This document shows, one piece after another, positions 8,035 to 17,514 of a stretch of DNA of 46,767 nucleotides. The stretch spans positions 1 through 46,767 of the forward strand of contig JAIQES010000034.1 of NCBI GenBank assembly GCA_020073705.1. The letters run 5' to 3'. The first letter of the stretch is position 1. Each line of letters opens with the position of its first letter. The translations under genes and the position numbers were made by a program. Under the pieces are notes generated by a model. That model did no database searches. It saw only the letters and a list, made by a program, of their open reading frames with translations, and had not been told where the DNA came from. Source of the DNA: Terriglobia bacterium. GTDB taxonomy: Bacteria; Acidobacteriota; Terriglobia; Acidiferrales; UBA7541.

Positions 8035-8560
8035 AATCCAAGACGGTTTTGCCGTGTGGATAACCGGTCTTCCAGCCTCCGGAAAATCGACTATCGTCGC
8101 ATCTTTGACGGCTCAACTCGCCGCTCGAGGGGTAGATGTGGCCGTACTTGAATCCGATTTGCTGCGGCAGATCTTTACCCCCCATCCGCGCTACGACGAG
8201 GAGGAACGCGATAATTTCTACAGGCAGATGGCTTATGTGGGCATTCTCCTCACCCAGCACGGCGTGCCCGTGATCTTCGACGCGACTGCCAACCGCCGCA
8301 TATACCGGGACCGAGTGCGGCAGCAAATTGCCAAATTCTTGGAGGTTTACGTGGACTGTCCCTTAACGATCTGTATTTCCCGAGATCCCAAGGGAATCTA
8401 TCGCGCAGCCCGCATGGGAACAGCAAATGCTGTACCTGGCCTTCAGGCAGTGTATGAGCCCCCTCAAGAGCCGGACTTGGTAGTGCGCGGGGACGAAGAG
8501 GCGCCTGAGGTTGCGGCTCAGCGAATCGTCGCCAAGCTGGTAGAAAAGGAGTACGTGTAG
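8024..8560 (+). CDS. CysC-like P-loop kinase (adenylylsulfate kinase family)
   Basis: A 178-residue kinase with Walker A GLPASGKST at about residues 15-23. The segments SDLLRQIFTPHPRYDEEERDNF, FDATANRR, VDCPL and ISRDPKGIYRAAR, and the YEPPQEPDL finish all follow the APS-kinase layout. APS kinase phosphorylates adenylylsulfate to PAPS. Without ATP sulfurylase nearby, and paired with an APH-fold protein, another substrate is possible. It starts with GTG 8024 inside the preceding gene (11 bp overlap), indicating coupling. Some bacteria carry an APH-like and a P-loop kinase domain fused in one chain; this may be the unfused form. Confidence 0.82.
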   Translation: MERRIQDGFAVWITGLPASGKSTIVASLTAQLAARGVDVAVLESDLLRQIFTPHPRYDEEERDNFYRQMAYVGILLTQHGVPVIFDATANRRIYRDRVRQQIAKFLEVYVDCPLTICISRDPKGIYRAARMGTANAVPGLQAVYEPPQEPDLVVRGDEEAPEVAAQRIVAKLVEKEYV

Positions 8561-8611
8561 AGACGCCGCAGGCTTCCCATCGTTACCAACCTACCAGGTT
8601 CAGGTCATTCG

Positions 8612-8648
8612 AATCCGATTAAGCCCGGATTTCCGATTTGCAAATCGG
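8612..8648. repeat. Two adjacent palindromes downstream of the kinase gene
   Basis: AATCCG (8612-8617) pairs with CGGATT (8626-8631) over an eight-base loop. Immediately after, CCGATTTGCAAATCGG (8633-8648) is a perfect 16 bp palindrome. They lie between the kinase stop and the IS1380 fragment. They may act as a transcription end, an insertion-site remnant or a protein-binding site; there is no clear T-tract. Confidence 0.5.
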
Positions 8649-8729
8649 CGATAAGAGCGTAGAAGATCTGCATCGCCTGTGTTCATGCGTGAGCCGAGCA
8701 CACGGAAGCCTTCCGGAGGTGAACACCCA

Positions 8730-8976
8730 GTTGGGTGAGAGCCACAATCAGATCTTTCAACTTTCCTTCAACAGGTTTTTGCGCGTAGATTTTCAAGGAT
8801 CACGGGTGACTTCGGATGGCGGTCTGCTGCTCGTTCGCGAACTCGATGAACGCCTCGGTCTGACAGGACTCACTCAGGATCACTTGGTGGATCTGTTCCG
8901 GCAGTCCGCCTACAACCGCGGAGAGATTAAAGTTGAAAATCGAACATTTCGCTTGACATTACTAATAAGGAGGTGA
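8730..8976 (+). pseudogene. IS1380-family transposase remnant, N-terminal part
   Basis: From about 8755 the frame reads FNRFLRVDFQGSRVTSDGG followed by LLLVRELDERLGL, the characteristic start of IS1380-type DDE transposases. After LVDLFRQSAYNR it collapses into unrelated residues and stops at 8976, with no catalytic core. The natural continuation (Arg-Leu-Ala-Gly-Tyr-type segment) is missing, so the copy is internally deleted and dead. No intact terminal repeats were recognised. A middle fragment of the same transposase type lies at 39165-39494. Confidence 0.72.
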
Positions 8977-8979
8977 TAC

Positions 8980-9105
8980 ATGCCTCTACCAGTATTACAA
9001 GCCGGATTATTCTCCGGTTTCGAGGGCTCCGTATTCGGGGTTCTGAACGCTCTCGCTAAGGGTTGGGCGAGGGTGCGGCAGCATCCGCAGGTCCTAAATC
9101 GATAG
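8980..9105 (+). CDS. Possible 41-residue small protein with an exceptionally strong Shine-Dalgarno
   Basis: AAGGAGGTGAT at 8967-8977 is an uninterrupted 11-base complement to the usual 16S rRNA 3' end, ideally spaced before ATG 8980. The frame runs 41 codons to TAG 9103 (MPLPVLQAGLFSGF..., ending HPQVLNR). It is mildly amphipathic with no clear membrane helix. TTGACA occurs at 8953-8958. The TonB receptor gene starts 18 bp later, so this could be a genuine short protein, a leader peptide, or a sequence that arrived with the adjacent transposon debris. No family is recognised. Confidence 0.4.
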   Translation: MPLPVLQAGLFSGFEGSVFGVLNALAKGWARVRQHPQVLNR

Positions 9106-9122
9106 TGAAAATGGGGGTGTTT

Positions 9123-12100
9123 ATGAAGTCACTTCATCGCCTTTTCCATTTGTTGGGCATGTGTGTTGCTTTCTTCTTGCTGAGTCTGTCCGCCTACGGG
9201 CAGGGCGGAGATGTGGGCAGTATTATCGGGCAGATTACTGACAAAAGCGGCGGAGCACTGGCCGGCGCCACGGTCAGCGTCATCGATACGCAGAGAGGTG
9301 TTACGCGTACTCTGACGACGGATGACAATGGCTCATACTTCGCGCCCAACCTGACGCCCGGCACCTACACAGTTAGGGCCGAATACACAGGTTTTCAAAC
9401 GCTGGAGCGGCGAAACATACTGGTCCAGGTCACGCAGCAACTCCGAATCGACCTCTCCCTACAGCCGGGTGAGCAAACGCAGACGATCACTGTCACGGAA
9501 GAAGCTCCCCTGGTGGAAACCACGAACGCCACTCTCGGTGGCGTGCTCAGCAACGAACTCATCAGCGACCTGCCCCTCAACGGCCGCAACTTCAACCGGC
9601 TGCTGGACCTGCAACCGGGCTTCTACGTCCAGCCGGGCAGCGGCAAATGGGGCCAACAATCCAACGGAATGCGCGCTGAGCACAACATTTACATCCTCAA
9701 CGGTATTGACACCGTGGAAGGATTCTCGTCCCAGAGCGTGCTGAATGCCACTCCTGTGTTCGGCGACACCACTACGGTTCTGCCGATTGACGCCATCCAG
9801 GAGTTCAAAACCGAACAGAATCCTTCCGCGGAGTTCGGCTGGAAACCCGGCGCCATTGTGAATGTGGGCTTGAAGTCCGGCACCAATAGTTTCCATGGCA
9901 CGGCCAACGCGTTTGGGCGCGCCGACTTCTTGGACGCCACGAACCCTTTCATCAATTTCGCCAATGCGGCCAATCTGGCTAAAGGTTCGAATGTCCTCTC
10001 CGCGAAGCAGCAGACAGCCATCGAGACCTTTGGCGCCACCCTGGGCGGCCCCATTGTCAGGAACAGGTTGTTCTTCTTCATCGGTTACGAGGGGCAAAGG
10101 AATCACATCAGCGCCCCGTCCGCGTCGGGCTCGTTGCCGACGGTTGACCCCCTGACGTCGAGTACTCCCCTAAACAAGGTCACCTGGAGCGCACTTGACG
10201 CCTGTAATCAACTCACGACGGCGCCCAGTCCTCTCAGCCTCAAGCTGGCCGGCCTGACTTATGGCGGGCCTGGCAATTGCGCCGTGACTTCACCGTACAC
10301 CGGCATTTTCATCACCGCTCCTACTGAGGGCATCGACTTGGTGACACCGATTGGCGATAGCACGTCAAACAACGGGCTCGCCAAAGTTGATTATCATTTG
10401 AATGAAAAGAACACGCTCAGCGGCGAATTCTTTATTGGAAACTGGGACGGATTGGGATTTCAGGGTTCTCCCCTCCAGCCTTATTGGGACATCCGGTCGC
10501 ACGCAAAAGCCATGATCATAGGAACCCACTGGACGTGGCTGCCGAAATCCAGCGTAGTGAACGAGGCGCATTTCGGCGTGAACCGTTTCTACCAACCAAG
10601 CTACCCGGGCGATTGCGGCAGTATTGGGCAGCCGTCGGGCGAACAGGGCATCAATTGGGGCACTCAGTCAACAATTATTCCCCAGACCGGTCTTTCCGGG
10701 AATTGCGGGATGCCGACCATCAGTATTTCAGGCTTCACAAACAATGGTATTGGTTGCTGCTCTTCGTTCCCCAAGATGCAGGGTCCGGACTACACCATCC
10801 AGGTTGACGAAGCCTTGTCCTACCTCCATGGGGCTCATTCGTTTAAGTTCGGCGGCGAAGCGCGCCGCATGAGCACTTTCGAAGGGACCTTTCAGGGCTC
10901 GCGCGGAAACATTGTATTCCCGCCCACGACCACGACAGGTTGCACGAGTATTCCTATTCCTACGACCTGCGTGACAGGGCTCATGAAATTCATGCTCGGC
11001 ACCACATCCTCAACGACTCTTCCTTCGGAACTAGTGGGCACCCCGAACGTCCACGTGTCGAATCATGGTTATGCGCTGTTTGCGCAGGACGATTGGCGCA
11101 TCAGGCGCAGTTTAACGCTAAATTTGGGCGTGCGTTTCGAGCGCGTCTCGCCGTTGCAGGAAGCTCACAATCAGTTGGCTAACTTCGACCCCTCCACACC
11201 CACAGGCCTGACGCAGCTTGGCCTAACAAAGAACATCTTCCCCGCCTGGAATAACTTTGCACCGCGCATCGGATTTGCCTGGGACATAACAGGCAATTCC
11301 AAGTGGGTGCTGCGTGGCGGATTCAATATGATTTACGTGCTGGAAGGCTTCAACGATTTCATCTCCCAGCAGAACACCAACCCTATCACCACCGGTCTGA
11401 ACACGATTCCCAGCGGGGCTACCCTGCATACTTGTGTTCTGGCAGGCACAACCTGTACTGACACCCCCGTGGCAGGCCCTGGCAACATGCAAACGGTGAT
11501 ACTTCCATTCCAGTCGATTAACTGGGCAGCCTGGAACTCGGCCACAAACCCAGCAGTTTTCCCCAGTGTGACGTCCATCGTTTGCGGTGACCCAAGGCTT
11601 GCTGCTCCGAACAGCACCCCCTGCGCGATCATGGCCGTAGATCCGAATCTGAAGAGGGCCTACGTGCCGGGCTGGAGCATCGGTATCCAGCACGCTTTCA
11701 CCAACTCCCTATCGCTACAAGTCGTTTACGTCGGAAACCATGGCGTAAGGCTACTGGGCTTGAATGACGCCAACCCGCCGGCGCCGGGCTCCGGATGGGA
11801 AGCGTATAGCTCCACGAACAAGACGTGCAGCCCCGGTGGTGCGCCAGGGGGGTCCATCAGTCAGACCTGCCAGAATCTCAGCAGAAAATACTTTAGTAAG
11901 TTCCCCTATTTGTCCCAAATCAATGAAATGCAGAATCTGGATGCGAGCAAGTACAACTCGTTGCAGGTGACATTAACCCAGCGGGCGTGGCATCGACTGA
12001 ATTACGTATTGGGCTACGTCTACGGCCATTGTTTTGAGATGATGTCGAGGGCTGGGGCCGCGGGCGGCTCTTGGCTCCCCGGGAACATATATAACGTTGC

Positions 12101-12842
12101 CGCCGACTACGGGAATTGCGATTTTGACGTGCGGCACAACGTGACCCTGTCGCTTACCTATGCCTTGCCCGGAAAGAAGGGTTATGGCCAGATGCTCGAG
12201 GGCTGGAAAATCAATTCCGTTTTCAGATACCAGACCGCAATTCCCTGGAGGGTGGAGGACACGAAAGACAACATCAGCGGAACGAATTCACTCCGCGATC
12301 ATTGGGATTTCTTTGGCAACATTAATGACTTCAACAACCAACAATATGCCGGCATTGCCTACTACACCGGCACTGCTAACACCGGTACAAATTCCGCGCA
12401 ATTTAACCAATGCTTGACGCAAGCTATAGCTTTGGATTCAGGTTATACCCCTGTTTTTTCGGGTTGGACCGTCGCTAACTCGGGACACGAGGCCGCTCTC
12501 CTTAAATTCGGCTGCTTCGTCAATGGCAGCTCGGTCCAGATTCCTCCCGCCTATGGAACGTGGGGCAATGAGGGACGCAACATGTTCCGTGGCGAACCGT
12601 TCCACACGTGGGACCTGTCGCTTGCGAAGGCGTTCCGGTTCACCGAACGTGTCAACGCGGAGTTCCGCTTTGAGTCTTTCAATATTCTTAACCAGACGAA
12701 TTATTACACCAACACTGGCGACCCCTCGGCAACCAGTACCTTTGGCGCTTCCCGCCAAACACCGGACGTGGGCATCTCCAACGCGACAGTAGGAAGCGGT
12801 GGACCTCGCTCTATCCAGCTTGGGTTTAGGCTTACGTTCTAG
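9123..12842 (+). CDS. TonB-dependent receptor with N-terminal carboxypeptidase-like domain (Oar-like)
   Basis: A 1239-residue outer-membrane protein. Residues 1-26 are a signal peptide (MKSLHRLF..., ending SAYGQ). Residues about 30-115 form a CarboxypepD_reg/CNA-B-like beta-sandwich (GQITDKSGGALAGATVSV, TDDNGSY). A plug follows with TEEAPLVETTNA, LPLNGRNF and LNGID, then a long beta barrel ending in FRLTF, the C-terminal aromatic signature used by the BAM machinery. ATG 9123 is chosen for the signal peptide; a GGGGG stretch precedes it. Such receptors in Acidobacteriota are numerous and probably import glycans or other large nutrients; the ligand cannot be told here. It stands alone, without a SusD partner, and a terminator follows. 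Confidence 0.93.
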   Translation: MKSLHRLFHLLGMCVAFFLLSLSAYGQGGDVGSIIGQITDKSGGALAGATVSVIDTQRGVTRTLTTDDNGSYFAPNLTPGTYTVRAEYTGFQTLERRNILVQVTQQLRIDLSLQPGEQTQTITVTEEAPLVETTNATLGGVLSNELISDLPLNGRNFNRLLDLQPGFYVQPGSGKWGQQSNGMRAEHNIYILNGIDTVEGFSSQSVLNATPVFGDTTTVLPIDAIQEFKTEQNPSAEFGWKPGAIVNVGLKSGTNSFHGTANAFGRADFLDATNPFINFANAANLAKGSNVLSAKQQTAIETFGATLGGPIVRNRLFFFIGYEGQRNHISAPSASGSLPTVDPLTSSTPLNKVTWSALDACNQLTTAPSPLSLKLAGLTYGGPGNCAVTSPYTGIFITAPTEGIDLVTPIGDSTSNNGLAKVDYHLNEKNTLSGEFFIGNWDGLGFQGSPLQPYWDIRSHAKAMIIGTHWTWLPKSSVVNEAHFGVNRFYQPSYPGDCGSIGQPSGEQGINWGTQSTIIPQTGLSGNCGMPTISISGFTNNGIGCCSSFPKMQGPDYTIQVDEALSYLHGAHSFKFGGEARRMSTFEGTFQGSRGNIVFPPTTTTGCTSIPIPTTCVTGLMKFMLGTTSSTTLPSELVGTPNVHVSNHGYALFAQDDWRIRRSLTLNLGVRFERVSPLQEAHNQLANFDPSTPTGLTQLGLTKNIFPAWNNFAPRIGFAWDITGNSKWVLRGGFNMIYVLEGFNDFISQQNTNPITTGLNTIPSGATLHTCVLAGTTCTDTPVAGPGNMQTVILPFQSINWAAWNSATNPAVFPSVTSIVCGDPRLAAPNSTPCAIMAVDPNLKRAYVPGWSIGIQHAFTNSLSLQVVYVGNHGVRLLGLNDANPPAPGSGWEAYSSTNKTCSPGGAPGGSISQTCQNLSRKYFSKFPYLSQINEMQNLDASKYNSLQVTLTQRAWHRLNYVLGYVYGHCFEMMSRAGAAGGSWLPGNIYNVAADYGNCDFDVRHNVTLSLTYALPGKKGYGQMLEGWKINSVFRYQTAIPWRVEDTKDNISGTNSLRDHWDFFGNINDFNNQQYAGIAYYTGTANTGTNSAQFNQCLTQAIALDSGYTPVFSGWTVANSGHEAALLKFGCFVNGSSVQIPPAYGTWGNEGRNMFRGEPFHTWDLSLAKAFRFTERVNAEFRFESFNILNQTNYYTNTGDPSATSTFGASRQTPDVGISNATVGSGGPRSIQLGFRLTF

Positions 12843-12861
12843 CCTCGACCCACCTAAACGC

Positions 12862-12900
12862 AGAAGGGGGCCGGACGCAAGTTTGGCCCCTTCTTGTTTT
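12862..12900 (+). terminator. Rho-independent terminator after the TonB receptor
   Basis: GAAGGGGGCC (about 12863-12872) pairs with GGCCCCTTC (12885-12893), with one bulged G, followed by TTGTTTT. It starts 20 bp past the receptor stop and insulates the following operon. Confidence 0.8.
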
Positions 12901-13037
12901 CGGCCCGCCCTTTGCCCTACTTTGGACTTTGTCCCCAGATCTTTTCGCGCGAATCCTCGAACGGGCAGACGTGCACCATCCAGCTGAAAATTATGGTTAA
13001 GAGTGTAGGGACCGTGGCAAACCGGCCAATCATGCGT

Positions 13038-13053
13038 TGTGATGAGCGTCACA
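13038..13053 (+). promoter_or_regulatory. CRP/FNR-type operator upstream of the OsmC-acetyl-CoA operon
   Basis: TGTGATGAGCGTCACA is a perfect TGTGA-N6-TCACA. It lies 113 bp before the OsmC start. A TAAACT hexamer at 13082-13087 may be the -10; its distance from the operator centre, 36.5 bp, is longer than at the other sites. Confidence 0.7.
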
Positions 13054-13166
13054 TGTCTGAGTGCGAATGATCACGGCGTCGTAAACTGACGACGGCTAGC
13101 ATTACATGATAGGGGCTGGTGACAGTTGCCAGTCCCGATTGTCGATGCACTGAGCTGGAGGACAAC

Positions 13167-13649
13167 ATGAAAAATGAACACATATACCGAGTCAACGCGT
13201 CTTCGACGATTGCCCGAAGCGGAATTGCAACTGCCGAGGAAATTCAACCTTCCATTATTTTTAGCGCTCCGCCCGAATTTCGCGGCCAAGCCGGCCATTG
13301 GACGCCAGAGCATTTGTTCGTGGCGGCTGTGGCAAGCTGTTACGTCAGCACTTTTTCTGGAATGGCCGACGTCTCTAAGTTCGAATTCCTCTCGCTTAAC
13401 CTGGAAGCCGAGGCAATCGTCGGGAAGGATGAAAAAGGCTGGCTCTTTACGCAGGTTATCCTGCGTCCTCGATTGAAAATCGCTCAAGATACGGATCGCG
13501 AACGGGCAAATCGCTTGCTTCGTAAGGCAGAAGAGGCCTGTCTGGTGGCACGCTCCCTGAACTGCCGGATTACCTTGGAGCCTGAAGTTGCGATAGAAGA
13601 GGAGATGTTGGAATCCGAAAAGATGGGTGAATCCATCCCTATCACCTAG
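13167..13649 (+). CDS. OsmC/Ohr-family protein
   Basis: A 160-residue OsmC-fold protein. [19 protein letters not shown] (about 47-65) contains the first conserved cysteine, and [13 protein letters not shown] near residue 127 contains the second, the pair that reduces organic hydroperoxides in this family. Typical length is about 140; here a short acidic tail is added. ATG 13167 follows CTGGAGGA, and the upstream extension is unlike the family. It is first gene of the operon continuing with acetyl-CoA synthetase 122 bp downstream, and lies behind a perfect CRP/FNR-type operator. Peroxide protection is the expected role; the operon context may point to a related thiol function. Confidence 0.88.
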   Translation: MKNEHIYRVNASSTIARSGIATAEEIQPSIIFSAPPEFRGQAGHWTPEHLFVAAVASCYVSTFSGMADVSKFEFLSLNLEAEAIVGKDEKGWLFTQVILRPRLKIAQDTDRERANRLLRKAEEACLVARSLNCRITLEPEVAIEEEMLESEKMGESIPIT

Positions 13650-13771
13650 TGACGCATTTCGCGTGGCGTCGATTTTTGCTGTTCACTTCGTCGCTGGCGA
13701 TTTGCATTCGTCGAACGACAACTTTAAACCATCCTGTCCGAGTTCCGATTGAACCTTGCAAGGAAGGTGAT

Positions 13772-15535
13772 ATGGCCTGGGGAACTATCGTTAAATCAAA
13801 GCATGACTGGGCCGTCGAACCCAACCTTGCAAATTATGAGCAAGCCAGAAGGACATTCTCCTGGGAAGACGCGCGTCGTGAACTCGATGGTCTTCCCGGG
13901 GGAGGGGGAATAAACATCGCTCACGAAACCGTCGATCGTCACATAAATAGCCCTCTCCGCGATCATCTAGCGATTCGGTGGCTTGGCAAGAATGGTGAGG
14001 TATGGGACTACACCTACGGTCAACTTCGTGATCTGACGAATCGCTTCGCCAACGCTTTACAAGACCTCAGGGTGAACAAGGGGGACCGGGTTTACGTCTT
14101 GGCGGGGCGAATCCCTGAGTTGTATATCATTGCCCTGGGCACTCTGAAACACAGAAGCGTCTTCTGTCCTCTTTTCTCGGCATTCGGTCCCGAGCCGATT
14201 CGTACACGCCTCACCATCGGCCGCGCCAAGGTCCTCGTGACCACGCAGTCTCTCTACGAGAGAAAAGTGAAATCATTGCGGGCGTCGCTGCCCTTCCTGG
14301 AGCACATTGTGTTGATCGGAGATGATCATGGGTTCACGAACGTTCCGGACACCATAGACTATCGCCGGCTAATCGAAAACACATCGAATTCCTATACCAT
14401 CCAGCCGACCGACCCGGAAGATATGGCCCTTCTCCACTTCACGAGCGGGACAACCGGCGCCCCGAAAGGAGCCATGCACGTCCACGGCGCCGTCGTTGCT
14501 CATCACATCACCGCAAAACTTGCGCTGGATTTTCATAGGGACGACATCTTTTGGTGCACCGCCGATCCAGGATGGGTAACGGGGACTTCCTATGGCATCA
14601 TCGCCCCACTTACAAGTGGTATTACGAGTATCATCGACGAAGGGGACTTTGACGCGGAGCGTTGGTACGGGATTCTGCAATCTCAGAAAATCACCATCTG
14701 GTACTCAGCGCCAACGGCGATCCGCATGCTGATGAAGGCTGGTTCCGATGTCGTCCGCAAATATGACCTGCGTTCGCTCCGGTTCCTGTCGAGCGTCGGA
14801 GAGCCGTTGAATCCCGAAGCAGTCGTCTGGAGCAAGGAGGCTTTCGGGCTGCCCTTCCACGACAATTGGTGGCAGACGGAAACAGGCGGAATTATGATCG
14901 CCAACTTTGCGGCCATGAACATTCGGCCCGGATCAATGGGGCGCCCGTTGCCTGGTATTGATGCAGCCATTGTGCGAATGACGGGGGACGGCTCGGTGGA
15001 AGAGATCCGAGAGCCCGATGTCCAAGGCGAATTGGCCCTTCGCCCGGGCTGGCCATCCATGTTTCGGGCATACTGGGACGAGCCGGAGCGCTACAAGAAA
15101 TGTTTTGCGGGAGGTTTTTATCTTACCGGGGACCTCGCGAAACGAGACCAAGATGGTTATTTCTGGTTCATTGGACGCAAAGACGACGTGATCAAGACCT
15201 CGGGACACCTGATCGGCCCCTTCGAAGTAGAAAGCATCTTGATGGAACACAAGGCCGTCGCTGAATCCGGCGTTATTGGCAAGCCCGACCCGGTGGCACT
15301 GGAGATCGTGAAAGCTTTTGTGGTTCTTCGCGAGGGATACAAGCCAAGTGAAGACCTGCGGCGTGCGTTGCTGGCGTTTGCGCGCACGCGTTTGGGAGCT
15401 GTCGTGGCTCCGAAGGAAATTGAGTTTGTAACTTCGGTGCCAAGGACGCGCAGCGGCAAGATCATGCGCCGTCTGCTCAAGGCACGAGAACTCGGTCTCC
15501 CTGAAGGGGATATCTCCACACTGGAAGCAGACTAA
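13772..15535 (+). CDS. acsA: Acetyl-CoA synthetase, AMP-forming (AcsA type)
   Basis: A 587-residue ANL-superfamily ligase that activates acetate via acetyl-AMP to acetyl-CoA. Landmarks are [14 protein letters not shown] (ATP P-loop), [51 protein letters not shown] around the hinge, and [11 protein letters not shown] with the catalytic Lys near the C-terminus. Order and wording closely follow the Bacillus AcsA subgroup. ATG 13772 is preceded by AAGGAAGGTGAT; in-frame sequence upstream of it is not family-like. The E1-alpha start codon follows the stop directly, so both routes to acetyl-CoA, from acetate and from pyruvate, are co-transcribed. Confidence 0.93.
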   Translation: MAWGTIVKSKHDWAVEPNLANYEQARRTFSWEDARRELDGLPGGGGINIAHETVDRHINSPLRDHLAIRWLGKNGEVWDYTYGQLRDLTNRFANALQDLRVNKGDRVYVLAGRIPELYIIALGTLKHRSVFCPLFSAFGPEPIRTRLTIGRAKVLVTTQSLYERKVKSLRASLPFLEHIVLIGDDHGFTNVPDTIDYRRLIENTSNSYTIQPTDPEDMALLHFTSGTTGAPKGAMHVHGAVVAHHITAKLALDFHRDDIFWCTADPGWVTGTSYGIIAPLTSGITSIIDEGDFDAERWYGILQSQKITIWYSAPTAIRMLMKAGSDVVRKYDLRSLRFLSSVGEPLNPEAVVWSKEAFGLPFHDNWWQTETGGIMIANFAAMNIRPGSMGRPLPGIDAAIVRMTGDGSVEEIREPDVQGELALRPGWPSMFRAYWDEPERYKKCFAGGFYLTGDLAKRDQDGYFWFIGRKDDVIKTSGHLIGPFEVESILMEHKAVAESGVIGKPDPVALEIVKAFVVLREGYKPSEDLRRALLAFARTRLGAVVAPKEIEFVTSVPRTRSGKIMRRLLKARELGLPEGDISTLEAD

Positions 15536-16534
15536 ATGGCCGTTAATACTATGCCGGAGCGTCCGCTGCTCAACCGTGAACATGCCCAATTCTTGTTGCG
15601 CGAAATGCTGCGCATCCGCCGGTTCGAAGAGAAATCAGCGGAAATGTACAGCCTGCAGAAAATTCACGGATTCCTTCATCTTTATATCGGAGAGGAAGCC
15701 GTAGGTGTCGGAGCCATGCAGGCGTTCACTCCGGACGACGCCATTGTTGCAACGTACCGCGAGCATGGCCACGCGCTGGCGCGGGGTCTGCCTGCCACCG
15801 TCTTAATGGCCGAGATGTTTGGAAAGGCTACAGGATGCAGCCATGGCCATGGCGGCTCGATGCACTTTTTTGACGCGAGCCGGCGCTTTTACGGCGGGTA
15901 TGCCATCGTCGGAGGCGGCTTACCCATTGCGGTCGGCTTGGCTCTGGCTGACAAACTCCAGAATCGGCAAGCAATCACGGCCTGTTACTTTGGAGACGGC
16001 GCGGTTGCCGAAGGCGAGTTCCATGAATCCCTGAACCTTGCCGCACTCTGGAAGCTTCCCGTCCTTTTTCTCTGTGAGAACAACCTTTACGCCATGGGCA
16101 CGGCGTTGGCACGGCATCAGGCACAGACCAATATCAGTCTGAAAACGGGGGGCTACGGGGTGGCTTCCAATGCTGTCGATGGGATGGATGTTCTTGCCGT
16201 TGAAACAGCCACAAAGCTAGCGGCCGATTCCGTGCGCAGCGGGAACGGGCCGTTCCTTTTGGAGTTCCGAACCTATCGCTTCCGCGCCCATTCCATGTCC
16301 GACCCCGATTTGTATCGCACCAAAGAAGAAATCGAAGAATGGAAGAAACGCGACCCCATCTCGCTTTTTCAAATCCGCCTGAGAGAGTGGGGAATGCTGA
16401 CAGAATCAGACTTGGCGCGCGTCGAGGCAGAAGTAAGTGCGGAAATCGAAGAGGCTGTCCGGTTTGCAGAGGTGAGCCCTTGGGAACCAGCTGAAAACCT
16501 GCTCAACGATGTCCAAGGACGGGCAACGCCGTGA
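15536..16534 (+). CDS. pdhA: 2-oxoacid (pyruvate-type) dehydrogenase E1 component, alpha subunit
   Basis: A 332-residue ThDP enzyme subunit. [19 protein letters not shown] ending in CENN is the GDG-x(n)-N thiamin-diphosphate/Mg2+ motif. [12 protein letters not shown] and [15 protein letters not shown] are E1-alpha signatures, the latter being the phosphorylation-loop region in homologues. With the beta subunit it decarboxylates a 2-oxoacid and acylates E2. Pyruvate dehydrogenase and acetoin dehydrogenase E1 are hard to separate by eye; next to acsA, pyruvate is the likelier substrate. ATG 15536 abuts the acsA stop with no gap, and its own stop overlaps the next gene by four bases (GTGA). Confidence 0.9.
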   Translation: MAVNTMPERPLLNREHAQFLLREMLRIRRFEEKSAEMYSLQKIHGFLHLYIGEEAVGVGAMQAFTPDDAIVATYREHGHALARGLPATVLMAEMFGKATGCSHGHGGSMHFFDASRRFYGGYAIVGGGLPIAVGLALADKLQNRQAITACYFGDGAVAEGEFHESLNLAALWKLPVLFLCENNLYAMGTALARHQAQTNISLKTGGYGVASNAVDGMDVLAVETATKLAADSVRSGNGPFLLEFRTYRFRAHSMSDPDLYRTKEEIEEWKKRDPISLFQIRLREWGMLTESDLARVEAEVSAEIEEAVRFAEVSPWEPAENLLNDVQGRATP

Positions 16535-17514
16535 CCAAAATGACCTATCGCGAAGCAGTGCGGGCAGCCCTGCGCAAAGCCCTTCAAAGCGATCCGCGAG
16601 TATTCCTGATGGGAGAGGACGTGGGGCGCTACGGCGGAGCGTTTGCCGTAAGTCATGGACTTCTGGAGGAGTTCGGACCGGAGCGGATCCGCGACACCCC
16701 ATTGTCGGAATCCACTTTCCTCGGCGCAGGTATTGGGGCGGCGCTTGGAGGAATGCGCCCGATTGTGGAGATTATGACGGTCAACTTCAGCTTGTTGGCC
16801 ATGGATCAGATTCTGAACAATGCAGCGACTTTGAGGCACATGTCCGGTGGGCAGTTCCACATACCACTGGTGGTGCGCATGGCGACAGGTGGAGGACGCC
16901 AGATGGCGGCACAGCACTCCAACAGCTTGGAAGGGTGGTACGCCCATATTCCCGGCATCAAGGTCCTGACGCCTGCGACTGTGAGCGACGCCTACGGAAT
17001 GCTGCTGGCGGCAATTCGCGACCCCGACCCGGTATTCCTTTTCGAGCACGCGACCTTATATCCGCTGGAAGGCGAATTGGACGAAGCTGCAGAACCGGCG
17101 GACATAACCCGGGCGGCGGTCGTCCGTTCCGGGAAGGATGTGACCCTCATCACCTACGGGGGAACGCTTGGCAAGACAATGCAGGCGGCCGATCATCTCG
17201 CGAAACAAGGTATCGAAGCGGAAGTGATTGATCTGCGCAGTCTTCGGCCACTCGACAATCCGACGATTATGAATTCTGTCGCGAAGACGCACCGCGCCGT
17301 TGTCGTAGGTGAGGCTTGGCGCACTGGCAGCTTCGCTGCTGAAGTCAGCGCGCAGATCATGGAATGTGCCTTCGACGATCTGGACGCACCGGTTGCGCGC
17401 GTGTGCAGCGCCGAAGTGCCCATGCCCTACGCAAAGCATCTCGAGCAAGCGGCTCTGCCCAAGGTCGAGGAAATCACCAGCGCGGCACAGGGGACAATCT
17501 CTCGCCATGGCTGA
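16531..17514 (+). CDS. pdhB: 2-oxoacid (pyruvate-type) dehydrogenase E1 component, beta subunit
   Basis: A 327-residue transketolase-type subunit. [32 protein letters not shown] and [10 protein letters not shown] are the conserved N-terminal elements, with Glu of the SE motif near the thiamin ring. The C-terminal domain shows the transketolase C-fold ([19 protein letters not shown]). GTG 16531 overlaps the alpha-subunit stop as GTGA; ATG 16540 is an alternative start. The E2 gene begins eight bases before this gene ends. It forms an alpha2-beta2 heterotetramer with pdhA. Confidence 0.9.
   Translation: MTKMTYREAVRAALRKALQSDPRVFLMGEDVGRYGGAFAVSHGLLEEFGPERIRDTPLSESTFLGAGIGAALGGMRPIVEIMTVNFSLLAMDQILNNAATLRHMSGGQFHIPLVVRMATGGGRQMAAQHSNSLEGWYAHIPGIKVLTPATVSDAYGMLLAAIRDPDPVFLFEHATLYPLEGELDEAAEPADITRAAVVRSGKDVTLITYGGTLGKTMQAADHLAKQGIEAEVIDLRSLRPLDNPTIMNSVAKTHRAVVVGEAWRTGSFAAEVSAQIMECAFDDLDAPVARVCSAEVPMPYAKHLEQAALPKVEEITSAAQGTISRHG

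Noticed and set aside
7547-8326. Minus-strand 259-codon frame across the phosphotransferase and kinase genes
   Set aside because: Antisense to two recognisable enzymes, with no protein-like pattern.
8600-8625. tRNA-like TTCGAATCC
   Set aside because: Only the T-loop-like word is present; no acceptor or anticodon stems can be formed around it.
8679-8726. Group II intron domain suspected from GAGCCG and a hairpin
   Set aside because: No domain V sequence or reverse transcriptase is nearby, so it is reported only as a palindrome cluster.
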